DNA of 12,626 nucleotides from UBA3478 sp046048095 (GCA_046048095.1 JBJOGS010000018.1:1-12626), one strand, 5' to 3'. Positions 1 to 6,823 are shown, numbered from the stretch's first letter. Numbers and translations are program-made. Notes: generated by a model not told the origin, from the letters alone.

Positions 1-366
1 ATAGAACCCTTCACGAGTCGGATCGTATTGAGGAGATCTTCCGCCTGAAGCAAGGCTCTTAGGCTTCTTCACCCCGAAGGTGCTGAAGGCGTCAATGAAT
101 GACGGATAAATGTAAAGGCCCTTTACGTCTTCAACCAATGTATTTTTTGGCAGAGTAACATTTTTTCCGGCAGCCACTACCTTACCTTGGTAAATGAGCA
201 AGGTGGCATCGGTGACTTGGGTTTGCGGGTCAATTTGAATCGTCGCTCCTACAAAAGCTCGGTAGTTCGAGTCTACAGTTTTTACTTCGCTATTGGTCGG
301 AAAATACTCTTGAGCAACTCCAATCCCTGAGCATAAAATAGCTAAGAAATAAAGTAAGTGTTTCAT
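1..366 (-). CDS. Amidohydrolase-family exported protein, N-terminal part only
   Basis: Reading leftward from the ATG at 366-364 the frame is open for 122 codons to the window edge, so only the N-terminus is visible. Residues 1-18 form a signal peptide (hydrophobic core LLYFLAILCSGIG, likely cut near VAQ); Cys12 is not in a good lipobox. After it comes the small beta-sandwich domain typical of amidohydrolases (ATLLIYQGKVVAAGKN, residues 54-70), leading to YPSFIDAFSTFG at residues 88-98. In active members this is where a G-x-I-D-x-H-x-H metal motif would lie; here both histidines are absent. The segment PQYDPTREGFY (112-122) resembles a subfamily of secreted Bacteroidota amidohydrolase-like proteins. 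The gene follows the PPIase gene by 21 bp on the same strand and probably shares its transcript. The family call is good; whether it is catalytic is unclear. Confidence 0.8.
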   Translation of the reverse strand, partial: MKHLLYFLAILCSGIGVAQEYFPTNSEVKTVDSNYRAFVGATIQIDPQTQVTDATLLIYQGKVVAAGKNVTLPKNTLVEDVKGLYIYPSFIDAFSTFGVKKPKSLASGGRSPQYDPTREGFY

Positions 367-387
367 AATCTCTACTGTTTATAAAAT

Positions 388-1515
388 CTAATTCTTGGCG
401 TTTGGGTCGATGAGTTCTAATTGAAAAATGAGGTCGGCATCTGGAGGAATCACTCCACCGGCTCCTTGCGAACCATAAGCCAGATTTGATGGAATGCGCA
501 CTAAGCGCTCTTCTCCATAAGACATTCCCATTACTGCCTCTTTAAAACCAGGAATCATGGGGGCACTCGGGTCAATGCTCATGGTGAGGGGCATGAATTG
601 ACCGCGGTGCATGGCATTAATTTGCTCAAAACTCTCGTCCTTTTCTGCAATCGAAGCAATGTTCGTGTCGAAGAGTTGCCCGTCCATTAACCAGCCGGCA
701 TAGTTGAGGCCTACTTCGGTACCATTTGCTGGTTTTTCTCCGGTAGGTTGTTTTAAGATGGTGTATTGAAGTCCGCTAGTTGTGGTAATGACTTCCTCTG
801 AATTAAAGGTCATAGTGAATGATAATGCACGCTCTTCTCTAAATTTGGCGTAGGCCTCTTTTTCTGCTTCAATACCAAAAAAGTAGTCCTCGAGTGTCTG
901 AATGGCATTAAACTGTTTCGCCTCATCACCCACACGTACGATAGAAACGGTATTCAATACAATGCTGTCTAACGGTCTGTCTGTCGGATCAGTGGCCGCA
1001 CTGGCGATCGAGTCTAATACGTTTTCACCCTTGACTAACCGACCAAAAACAGTGTGCCGCTGGTCTAACCAAGGAGTTTCTTTGTGCGTAATAAAGAATT
1101 GGCTTCCATTAGTAAACGGTCCAGAATTGGCCATGGATAATATCCCCTTGGTGCTATGAGTGAGGCTTTCATTGAATTCATCTTTAAATCGATACCCTGG
1201 TCCACCTTGCCCAGTGCCCGTCGGATCCCCTCCTTGGATCATAAAATCCTTGATTACCCGATGAAAAATAGTGTTGTCGTAATAGGGCTTATTTGCATAA
1301 TTATCACTCACTCTCTTACTCGTTCCTTCTGCTAAAGAAATGAAGTTGGCCACGGTAATAGGAGTTTTATCGGCATAAAGCTCTAACACCATTTCTCCTT
1401 TAGAGGTGTCCATAACCGCATAGAGCCCGTCTTGCAAATCGCCGTATTTCGAGCATGACCATAGACTTAAACTGATGGTGACGAGTAGTCCAATTTTTCT
1501 CAATTGTGAATTCAT
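388..1515 (-). CDS. Dual-domain peptidylprolyl isomerase lipoprotein (cyclophilin + FKBP)
   Basis: This 375-residue protein should catalyse cis-trans isomerisation of X-Pro bonds in the periplasm. Residues 1-20 are a lipoprotein signal ending LSLWSC, with Cys21 the lipidation site (Trp at -2 is unusual). A cyclophilin domain spans about 30-195 and keeps the catalytic and pocket residues: Arg86, Phe91, Met92 and Gln94 (FHRVIKDFMIQGGD), Ala129, Phe140/141 (GSQFFIT), Trp149 and His154. A charged, probably helical linker (about 198-240) joins it to an FKBP domain (about 245-371) with Tyr272, Phe282-Asp283 (GQLFDTN), Ile321, Phe324 where FKBP12 has Trp59, Tyr347 (LAYG) and VIPPDADLIFQLELI. The ATG overlaps the nrnA-like stop (ATGA, 1512-1515), suggesting translational coupling. 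The amidohydrolase-like gene follows 21 bp downstream. Family assignment is secure; clients are unknown. Confidence 0.95.
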   Translation of the reverse strand: MNSQLRKIGLLVTISLSLWSCSKYGDLQDGLYAVMDTSKGEMVLELYADKTPITVANFISLAEGTSKRVSDNYANKPYYDNTIFHRVIKDFMIQGGDPTGTGQGGPGYRFKDEFNESLTHSTKGILSMANSGPFTNGSQFFITHKETPWLDQRHTVFGRLVKGENVLDSIASAATDPTDRPLDSIVLNTVSIVRVGDEAKQFNAIQTLEDYFFGIEAEKEAYAKFREERALSFTMTFNSEEVITTTSGLQYTILKQPTGEKPANGTEVGLNYAGWLMDGQLFDTNIASIAEKDESFEQINAMHRGQFMPLTMSIDPSAPMIPGFKEAVMGMSYGEERLVRIPSNLAYGSQGAGGVIPPDADLIFQLELIDPNAKN

Positions 1516-2537
1516 GAATGGGAAGATTTTAAAGAGGTTAAATAGTGGGGTAATAGTGATTTAAATTTTACAAGTGTTTCTTCTAATGAAAGATCGCTGC
1601 GCCCTCCTGCGGCATTTTTATGGCCCCCGCCATCAAAGTGTGCACGAGCAAACGCATTTACATCAAACGCGCCAATGGATCGAAAAGAAATCTTGATCAT
1701 TCGATCTTCAGCATGTTCGATAAAAATAGCTGAAAAATGAATGCCTTTTAACTGAAGTCCCATATTAACAAATCCTTCGGTGTCGCCCTTTTTAAATTGG
1801 CAATCCTGCTTGTCTTTTTCAGTGAGGTACATCAGCGCCGTGGCATAGGTTTCGAAAACCTCAAGATGCTCTATACATCTGCCCATTAGCTTAAATCTAC
1901 TTAGATGTCCTTGATCAAATAATTCTTGAGCAATACGTGATTTGTCTGCACCGTGATCGACGAGTTCTGCCACCACCCTGAGCGTGGTTGCCGTAGCTGT
2001 CGGATATTTGAACGACCCGGTATCGGTGAGTATCCCTGTATACAAGCAGCTACTTATTTCAGAAGAAAGCACCGAGGTTCCGTCCATGGCGGTGATTAGG
2101 TGGTAAACCAACTCACAGGTAGAACTCATATTCGTATCGCTGTATGTAAGCTGTGCATAGTCTTTAGGATCAATGTGGTGATCAATCATGACTTTAAATG
2201 CAGTGGCCGAGGCGACGCTATTTTCGAGTACCCCGCAGCGCGATAAGTCGTTAAAGTCCAAGGTGAATATCAGTTCTGTCTCTTGGATTAAATGATGCGC
2301 CTGTTCTTGTGCATTTTCGGCGATGAGAATCTCAGATGATCCAGGCATCCAATTCAAAAAGTCAGGAAATCCATTAGGAGCAATCACGGTGCATGTCTTC
2401 CCCCTAGAGGTCAAAAAATGATAGAGAGCAAGACAAGCGCCCAAGGCATCGCCGTCAGGGTTTTTATGGGGAATAATCACCGCGCTTTCACCGCTTTTCA
2501 GTGCGTGCTCGAGTGGCGCGATATCGTATGAAATCAT
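1512..2537 (-). CDS. nrnA: DHH/DHHA1 phosphoesterase, NrnA-like (nanoRNA/pAp phosphatase)
   Basis: This 341-residue cytoplasmic protein has the DHH superfamily layout. Motif I is PHKNPDGD (His24, Asp28, Asp30), motif II is TLDFND (Asp94), motif III is IDHH (Asp119-His121), motif IV is TGILTDTGSF (Asp172), and the C-terminal DHHA1 domain ends in GGGHKNAAGG (303-312). All expected Mn/Mg ligands are present. Length and single DHH plus DHHA1 architecture match the NrnA group, which degrades 2-5-nt RNA and dephosphorylates 3'-phosphoadenosine 5'-phosphate; other members of the group act on cyclic dinucleotide products, so the exact substrate is inferred. It is first in a minus-strand unit, with its TGA overlapping the ATG of the PPIase gene. 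The ATG at 2537 puts motif I close to the N-terminus, as usual. It is divergently transcribed from the PhoD-like gene. Confidence 0.9.
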   Translation of the reverse strand: MISYDIAPLEHALKSGESAVIIPHKNPDGDALGACLALYHFLTSRGKTCTVIAPNGFPDFLNWMPGSSEILIAENAQEQAHHLIQETELIFTLDFNDLSRCGVLENSVASATAFKVMIDHHIDPKDYAQLTYSDTNMSSTCELVYHLITAMDGTSVLSSEISSCLYTGILTDTGSFKYPTATATTLRVVAELVDHGADKSRIAQELFDQGHLSRFKLMGRCIEHLEVFETYATALMYLTEKDKQDCQFKKGDTEGFVNMGLQLKGIHFSAIFIEHAEDRMIKISFRSIGAFDVNAFARAHFDGGGHKNAAGGRSDLSLEETLVKFKSLLPHYLTSLKSSHS

Positions 2538-2608
2538 AAGGTCGAAGATACAATTAATTTAAGTCTGACTTTGTATCTTAAACCCTAGAACCCGATACTT
2601 AAACCACG
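2538..2608. promoter_or_regulatory. Divergent promoter region, nrnA-like / PhoD-like genes
   Basis: These 71 bp separate two divergent start codons and must hold both promoters. On the plus strand TGACTTTG (2566-2573) differs from the Bacteroidota -7 consensus TAnnTTTG at one position and lies 35 nt before the PhoD-like ATG. On the minus strand the mirror position reads TTG followed by TATCTT, 13 nt before the nrnA-like ATG. I see no clear -33 TTG for either direction. Assignment as a promoter follows from position; the exact elements are inferred. Confidence 0.5.
2545..2579. repeat. Perfect 9-bp inverted repeat, 17-bp spacer
   Basis: AAGATACAA at 2545-2553 is the exact reverse complement of TTGTATCTT at 2571-2579, with 17 bp between them. 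The repeat is centred near 2562, within the divergent intergenic region. Each arm reads TTGTATCTT outward toward its own gene, so the symmetry may reflect paired promoter cores or an operator for a dimeric regulator. Confidence 0.6.
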
Positions 2609-3652
2609 ATGTCTCGCGCTACTCATTTTATTGCATTACTTGGTCTTATCTTTTTTTTAGGGGCCTGTCGACAACCTTCAAATGATGCTGCTCGTGTGCC
2701 ACTGCCGCCGCGGACAGACCAATTCAGATTGAGTTTTGGATCCTGTAATAATCACAGAGTAGCGAATCATTTATGGGATGATGTGTTGTCTTCCGAAGCT
2801 CAAGCCTTTATTTGGGGTGGTGACATTATTTATGCCGATACGGATGAGGTTCAGAAAATTGAAGCCTATTATCAAGAACTTAAATCGATTCCGGCGTACG
2901 CTGAAGTGGTTGCTAAGATGCCTGTGTCCGGAACTTGGGACGATCACGACTACGGTCTAAATGATGGCGGAGAAGAGTTTGAGATTAAGGCACAAAGTAA
3001 AGAGGCTTTGATGAATTTCTTCAACGTGCCCGTGGATGACCCAATTCGCAGTCGGGAAGGAGTGTATCAAACACAGTGGCTCACCCATGATGAGTATAAG
3101 ATCGCAATACTTCATCTCGATACGCGCTATTTTAGATCTGCTTTGACCGACGGACCGAATGGTAGGCGCTATCAACCCAACCCTTATGGCGAAGGCACGA
3201 TGCTGGGCGAGGCACAATGGAGCTGGTTAGAGTCGTCAATTAGCGAATCTGAGGCCGATCTAATTATTATCAATTCGAGCATTCAGCTCTTGTCTTCTGA
3301 ACACCCGTTCGAAAAGTGGAATAATATGCCTCACGAAAGAGACCGGATGCTTGCACTTATTGAATCCTCAGCGACTCCTGTGGTTGTTTTGTCTGGAGAT
3401 CGCCACATTTCAGAATTTTCGGTAGCACCGGCTTCAGCTGCCCGTCCCTATCCATTGCTTGACTTTACCTCAAGCGGAATGACCCACGCTTACAGAGATT
3501 TCTCTGGGGAACCGAATCCCTATCGAGTGAATGAAGTCGTGAGTTCAGAGAGCTTTGGAATCGTAGATGTAGATTTTCCAAATAGGCGGCTTACCGGATA
3601 CATAGTAGGCGACAGCCTTCAAGTTTTGGGATCCATCGAAGTTGAATTCTAA
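2609..3652 (+). CDS. PhoD-like metallophosphatase lipoprotein
   Basis: A 347-residue envelope lipoprotein: the N-terminal signal ends LGAC with Cys20 as lipidation site. The rest is a PhoD-type metallophosphoesterase domain. Visible motifs are FGSCNN with Cys46, WGGDIIYAD with Asp72, GTWDDHDYGLND (108-119; Asp111, Asp112, His113, Asp114), LDTRYFR (170-176) and LSGDRHISEF (261-270; Asp264, His266). These fit the metal and phosphate ligands of alkaline phosphatase D and phospholipase D-like PhoD relatives. The N-terminal Fn3-like domain of Bacillus PhoD is missing; here the catalytic domain starts about residue 38. It probably hydrolyses phosphomono- or diesters in the periplasm, but the substrate cannot be read from the sequence. 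It is the first plus-strand gene of the window; ndk follows 32 bp later with its own promoter. No Pho box was recognised. Confidence 0.88.
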   Translation: MSRATHFIALLGLIFFLGACRQPSNDAARVPLPPRTDQFRLSFGSCNNHRVANHLWDDVLSSEAQAFIWGGDIIYADTDEVQKIEAYYQELKSIPAYAEVVAKMPVSGTWDDHDYGLNDGGEEFEIKAQSKEALMNFFNVPVDDPIRSREGVYQTQWLTHDEYKIAILHLDTRYFRSALTDGPNGRRYQPNPYGEGTMLGEAQWSWLESSISESEADLIIINSSIQLLSSEHPFEKWNNMPHERDRMLALIESSATPVVVLSGDRHISEFSVAPASAARPYPLLDFTSSGMTHAYRDFSGEPNPYRVNEVVSSESFGIVDVDFPNRRLTGYIVGDSLQVLGSIEVEF

Positions 3653-3668
3653 TTTCGCAGTACTTTTG
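3642..3668 (+). promoter_or_regulatory. Predicted ndk promoter (TAnnTTTG type)
   Basis: TACTTTTG at 3661-3668 matches the Bacteroidota -7 consensus TAnnTTTG exactly and ends 16 nt before the ndk ATG. A TTG at 3642-3644 could be the -33 element, but the 16-nt spacer is shorter than usual. The element overlaps the end of the upstream gene's region, so ndk is probably transcribed separately as well as by read-through. Confidence 0.6.
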
Positions 3669-3684
3669 CACAAAAATTACTTTT

Positions 3685-4104
3685 ATGTCGGGTACACGAA
3701 CCTTTACAATGATCAAACCAGATGCGGTTAAAAACCAATACATTGGTCCTATTCTTGATCGCATCACGAGTTCAGGCTTTAGAATTGTGGCGATGAAGCT
3801 CACTCAGATGAGCGAAAGAGACGCGTCGCTATTCTATGCCGTTCACAAAGAGCGCCCATTTTTTTCTGAATTAGTAGCTTTTATGACGAGCGGTCCAATT
3901 GTTGCTGCCATTTTGGAGAAAGAAAATGCGGTAGAAGATTTTCGTATGCTCATAGGAGCGACAAACCCTGCTGAGGCTGCCGAAGGAACCATTCGTAAGA
4001 TGTTCGCTACCTCAATAGGTGAAAACGCCATTCACGGATCAGATAGTGATGAGAACGCAGAAATTGAGTCAGCGTTTCATTTCTCTGGTCGCGAGCAGTT
4101 CTAA
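3685..4104 (+). CDS. ndk: Nucleoside diphosphate kinase
   Basis: This 139-residue protein transfers the gamma-phosphate from ATP to NDPs and dNDPs through a phosphohistidine. It is of normal length for bacterial Ndk. Lys11 in the N-terminal TMIKPDAVK motif and the active-site segment NAIHGSDSDENA (114-125), with catalytic His117, are intact. The segments GATNPAEAAEGTIRKMFA (91-108) and the N-terminal beta-alpha unit also fit the family. It lies 32 bp after the PhoD-like gene behind an exact TAnnTTTG element and ends one base before the stop codon of the opposing DUF721 gene. A strong terminator hairpin follows 27 nt after its stop, so it probably gives a short discrete mRNA. Confidence 0.98.
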   Translation: MSGTRTFTMIKPDAVKNQYIGPILDRITSSGFRIVAMKLTQMSERDASLFYAVHKERPFFSELVAFMTSGPIVAAILEKENAVEDFRMLIGATNPAEAAEGTIRKMFATSIGENAIHGSDSDENAEIESAFHFSGREQF

Positions 4105-4105
4105 C

Positions 4106-4396
4106 TCATAAGAGTTGTATCGAATCAATGTAATCGCCATTCAACGCCTCGTTGAGCATGGCGATTATTTTTTTTCTGCCATACATCAGTTCTTCTCTGA
4201 GCACTGAAGAACGCAAGTGCACCTGTAGAACGCGTTCTTTTAATTGGACCTTCTGAGTGTAATGCGCTACTCCAGAGCCCATAACCTCAGGCCACAAACG
4301 AACTACTTCGGCTTCGATCAGCCCTTTTTCGAGCTTATTTTTTTGAATAATAAGCTTGAGTACATCCGCCAATGAACGCTCTTCATCTCTACGCAT
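4106..4396 (-). CDS. DUF721 protein, DciA-like
   Basis: This 96-residue protein has the DUF721 pattern: a helical N-terminus (RSLADVLKLIIQKNKLEKGL), LWPEVMGSGVAHYTQKV (34-50), a beta strand pair RVLQVHLRSSVLREEL (55-70) and a final helix with KKIIAMLNEAL. DUF721 includes DciA, which interacts with the replicative helicase DnaB and takes part in loading it in bacteria lacking DnaC or DnaI. Whether this short version does so is inferred. The gene starts within the end of recF (8-bp overlap, 4389-4396), a common Bacteroidota arrangement that suggests coupled expression and a role in DNA replication or repair. The stretch encoding the last 20 or so residues doubles, on the other strand, as the ndk terminator, including an A8 run read as Arg-Lys-Lys-Ile. 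Confidence 0.85.
   Translation of the reverse strand: MRRDEERSLADVLKLIIQKNKLEKGLIEAEVVRLWPEVMGSGVAHYTQKVQLKERVLQVHLRSSVLREELMYGRKKIIAMLNEALNGDYIDSIQLL
4132..4175 (+). terminator. Rho-independent terminator of ndk, inside the DUF721 gene
   Basis: AATCGCCAT (4132-4140) pairs perfectly with ATGGCGATT (4158-4166). Inside it TCAACG (4141-4146) pairs with CGTTGA (4150-4155), leaving a CCT loop and a 2-nt bulge at 4156-4157. One base later comes a run of eight T (4168-4175). The hairpin begins 27 nt after the ndk stop. There is no T-run in the minus direction, so it acts only on plus-strand transcription. It lies wholly within the DUF721 coding sequence. Confidence 0.9.
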
Positions 4397-5480
4397 GGTC
4401 TAGAGAAATCATTTGGTATGACTGATTGGTTTGCTTGACCACCCCCTCGGTGCGTTCGCTACTGGTATCACTAATGAATAGCTGTCCGAATACATCGTTC
4501 TTGACTAGAGCAATTAAGCGCTCTACCCGTTGATCGTCAAGTTTATCGAAAATGTCATCTAAAAGTACGATCGGCTTTTCTCCACAGGTGTCTTTTAAGT
4601 AGTCGTATTGGGCAAACTTTAGAGCAATTAGAAAGGTCTTTTGTTGTCCTTGACTACCAAAGCGTTTGATGGCATGACCGTTGAGTTCAAAGTAAAGGTC
4701 ATCTTTGTGGATGCCTTCGGTGGTGTGTTGCGCCAAACGATCTTTTGAGATCGATGCATTTAAGAGATCTCCCATATCTTTTTCGTGCAGCCCAGAGTGA
4801 TAAATAACCGAGACCTGCTCTGTTTCATTTGGGCTAATCGCCGCATATTGAGCTTTAAAAAGTGACGAAAATGCAGCGTTAAAATCTTTTCTCTTTTGAT
4901 AGATGAGTTGAGCATGATCAGCTAATTGCTCATTGTATATCGCCAGGGTTTGCTCATCAAAGGTGTGATTGCTTGCAAAGTACTTCAGTAGGGCATTTCT
5001 CTGTGTGAGTATTCGGTTGTAATTCAGCAAGGCTTCTAAGTAGTTCGGATAGAGTTGTGACAAAATGCTATCCATAAATTTTCGTCTCACCTCACTTCCT
5101 TCTAAAATCAGATCCCTGTCGGTCGGAGAAATAATCACCAAAGGAATAAATCCAATGTGGTCAGTGATGCGCTCGTAGACTTTGCCATTTCGCTTTACGA
5201 CTTTTTTCGCTCCTTTTTTAAACCCGACATAAATGTGTTCTTCAGTACCATTTTTATCAAAGACACCTTCGATAGCGAAGAACTCTTGACCGTGCTTGAT
5301 GTTTTGAGTGCTCATCGGATTGAAGTATGCCTTGGTAAACGCGAGATGGTAGATGCTATCTAATAAGGTGGTTTTACCAATGCCATTAGGTCCTACAAAA
5401 CAATTAATAGTGTGATCGAAACTGAAACGTCCGATTTCAATATTCTTGTAGTTGAGCAGTTCGAGATGTTTAAGGCGCAT
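4389..5480 (-). CDS. recF: DNA replication and repair protein RecF
   Basis: This 363-residue SMC-like ATPase belongs to the RecFOR pathway that helps load RecA onto gapped DNA. The Walker A loop is GPNGIGKTT (30-38), the ABC signature is SQGQQK (276-281) and Walker B is IVLLDDIFDKLD (304-315), followed by the D-loop region and FISDTS. The length is normal for RecF, and the middle part (about 145-260) contains the expected helical arm rather than a long coiled coil. The ATG at 5480 is the natural start because MRLKHLELLNYKNI begins the first beta strand, as in other RecF proteins. Its TAG lies inside the first codons of the DUF721 gene (8-bp overlap). It is transcribed divergently from the TPR gene; a weak TAATTTTA element (minus strand of 5499-5506) is the best upstream promoter candidate. 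Confidence 0.97.
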   Translation of the reverse strand: MRLKHLELLNYKNIEIGRFSFDHTINCFVGPNGIGKTTLLDSIYHLAFTKAYFNPMSTQNIKHGQEFFAIEGVFDKNGTEEHIYVGFKKGAKKVVKRNGKVYERITDHIGFIPLVIISPTDRDLILEGSEVRRKFMDSILSQLYPNYLEALLNYNRILTQRNALLKYFASNHTFDEQTLAIYNEQLADHAQLIYQKRKDFNAAFSSLFKAQYAAISPNETEQVSVIYHSGLHEKDMGDLLNASISKDRLAQHTTEGIHKDDLYFELNGHAIKRFGSQGQQKTFLIALKFAQYDYLKDTCGEKPIVLLDDIFDKLDDQRVERLIALVKNDVFGQLFISDTSSERTEGVVKQTNQSYQMISLDHA

Positions 5481-5524
5481 AATACCGTCAAAGACCCGTA
5501 AAATTAAGCATTGTTTGGTAAGCG

Positions 5525-5552
5525 TTTGATTCGGATAAAAATTCTATTTTTG
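5525..5552 (+). promoter_or_regulatory. Predicted promoter of the TPR-ribH-mutL-rhomboid unit
   Basis: TATTTTTG at 5545-5552 fits the Bacteroidota -7 consensus TAnnTTTG exactly and ends 20 nt before the ATG at 5573. TTTG at 5525-5528 is a candidate -33 element with a 16-nt spacer, the same spacing as in the ndk promoter. It sits in the 92-bp region divergent from recF and is the only clear plus-strand promoter before the six-gene run that ends at 10535. Confidence 0.6.
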
Positions 5553-5572
5553 CGCATCAAAACGCATACGAA

Positions 5573-6340
5573 ATGGCTAGTTATAAACGCAGAGGATATA
5601 AGAATTCCAAGAATCAAAATGAGGCTTCTTCTGAGGCACATGTCAAAGATAGCCAGACGGCTGAAGTTTTTTCAGCTCTCGATTCAGGAGCCTCTAAAAC
5701 AGAGGCATGGTTTTCAAAAAATCAGCGTCTTATCTTAGGAAGTATTATTGTTTTTGCGGCGCTATCCTTGGGCTATTTTGGCTATTCTGAGTTTGTACAG
5801 GGGCCAAAAGAAAAAGAGGCTGCTAACGAATTGTATTACCCCCAGCGCTATTTAGAGCAGGCCTTAGAGCCCGGGGCAGCCAAAGATTCGCTATTGAATC
5901 TTGCCCTTAATGGTGGTGAAGGCAAGTATGGGTTTTTAGATATTATAGCCGAATACCGAAATACAAAAGCTGCTGAACTTTCACTTTACGGCGCAGGAAT
6001 GGCCTCGTTTCACAGCAATAACTATCAAGATGCCATTGACTATTTGACCCAGTTTTCAGCGGACGATCAGTTGTTAGGGGCTCTCGCTAAAGGTACGCTG
6101 GGCGATGCTTATGCCGAGCTAGAGTCTTATGACAAAGCCCTGGCAGCGTATAAGCGTGCGATTGCTCATGCGAATAATGGATTCTCAACCCCAATCTTTT
6201 TAAAGAAGGCGGCGTTACTTGCGTATAAGATGAATAACTTGTCTGAAGCCGCATCATTGGCTGAACGCCTAAAAAGTGAATTTCCGGATAGCCCAGAGAG
6301 TGTCAATATCGACGGGCTGATTGGCTTGGCCTCAAACTAA
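5573..6340 (+). CDS. TPR-repeat single-pass membrane protein upstream of ribH
   Basis: The 255-residue protein starts with a basic, Lys/Arg/Asn-rich N-terminus (SYKRRGYKNSKNQ), has a transmembrane helix at about 53-71 (LILGSIIVFAALSLGYFGY) and then an all-helical C-terminal region of TPR-like pairs. These include the segments around 134-150 (LSLYGAGMASFHSNNYQDAI), 165-190 (LGDAYAELESYDKALAAYKRAIA) and 205-230 (KAALLAYKMNNLSEAASLAERL). The segment DSLLNLALNGGEGKYGFLDI (99-118) is characteristic of a family found beside ribH in Bacteroidota. The layout, cytoplasmic basic tail plus TM plus TPR, is similar to YfgM, so a role in envelope protein assembly or division is possible but unproven. It leads the plus-strand unit, 3 bp before ribH. 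I know of no assigned function. Confidence 0.88.
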   Translation: MASYKRRGYKNSKNQNEASSEAHVKDSQTAEVFSALDSGASKTEAWFSKNQRLILGSIIVFAALSLGYFGYSEFVQGPKEKEAANELYYPQRYLEQALEPGAAKDSLLNLALNGGEGKYGFLDIIAEYRNTKAAELSLYGAGMASFHSNNYQDAIDYLTQFSADDQLLGALAKGTLGDAYAELESYDKALAAYKRAIAHANNGFSTPIFLKKAALLAYKMNNLSEAASLAERLKSEFPDSPESVNIDGLIGLASN

Positions 6341-6343
6341 TTC

Positions 6344-6823
6344 ATGGCTACTGAACAACGCAGTATTTCTGACGCCTATGCCGGGCTGGCCCATGAGTCA
6401 GTAGACGACAAGCGCGTCTTGGTGATCACTGCAGAATGGAATAAAGAAATCACTGAAAACCTTAATCTGGGCTGTATAGAGACCCTGGCCTTTCATGGGG
6501 TTAAGGCGTCAAATATTTACGAGATCAAGGTTCCGGGTGCCGTTGAATTGGTGTATGCCGCAGCGAAACACCTCGACCCAAAGCGTTTCGATGCCATTGT
6601 GGTCATTGGATGTGTTATTCGCGGTGAAACGGCGCACTTTGATTACGTCTGCAAGTCGGTGACCGATGGAGTGACTGCATTGAATCTGAAAGCACTCGTT
6701 CCTGTTATTTTTTGTGTACTGACAGATGACAATATCGAGCAATCAAGGGCGAGAAGTGGCGGTGCGTTAGGCAACAAAGGGGAAGAGGCGGCACTTGCTG
6801 CCTTGCGCGTGTCTTTGCTGTAA
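6344..6823 (+). CDS. ribH: 6,7-dimethyl-8-ribityllumazine synthase
   Basis: This 159-residue enzyme condenses 5-amino-6-ribitylaminouracil with 3,4-dihydroxy-2-butanone 4-phosphate, the penultimate step of riboflavin synthesis. Recognisable parts are the N-terminal strand with the ribityl-site aromatic (Trp32-Asn33), VPGAVELV (63-70), GCVIRGETAHFDYVC (89-103) with the catalytic His98, and RSGGALGNKGEEAA (137-150), whose Arg137 binds phosphate. Length is normal, so an icosahedral or pentameric assembly is likely. One oddity is Cys124 in PVIFCVLT, where most relatives have Gly. No other rib genes are in the window; the neighbours are the TPR gene (3 bp before) and a small membrane protein gene (56 bp after). 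No FMN riboswitch is visible upstream. Confidence 0.97.
   Translation: MATEQRSISDAYAGLAHESVDDKRVLVITAEWNKEITENLNLGCIETLAFHGVKASNIYEIKVPGAVELVYAAAKHLDPKRFDAIVVIGCVIRGETAHFDYVCKSVTDGVTALNLKALVPVIFCVLTDDNIEQSRARSGGALGNKGEEAALAALRVSLL

Noticed and set aside
902..1159. Plus-strand open frame of 85 codons opposite the PPIase gene
   Set aside because: It lies wholly within the well-supported cyclophilin coding region, has no recognisable domain, and is a shadow frame. Other antisense frames in the window (for example 2957-3217 and 10807-11109) were rejected for the same reason.
4150..4180. A8 run followed by a stem-loop in the DUF721 message, resembling a programmed -1 frameshift site
   Set aside because: A -1 shift would give a slightly shorter, unrelated tail ending in TGA and a +1 shift stops at once. 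The A8 run is simply the complement of the ndk terminator U-tract, which explains the structure better.
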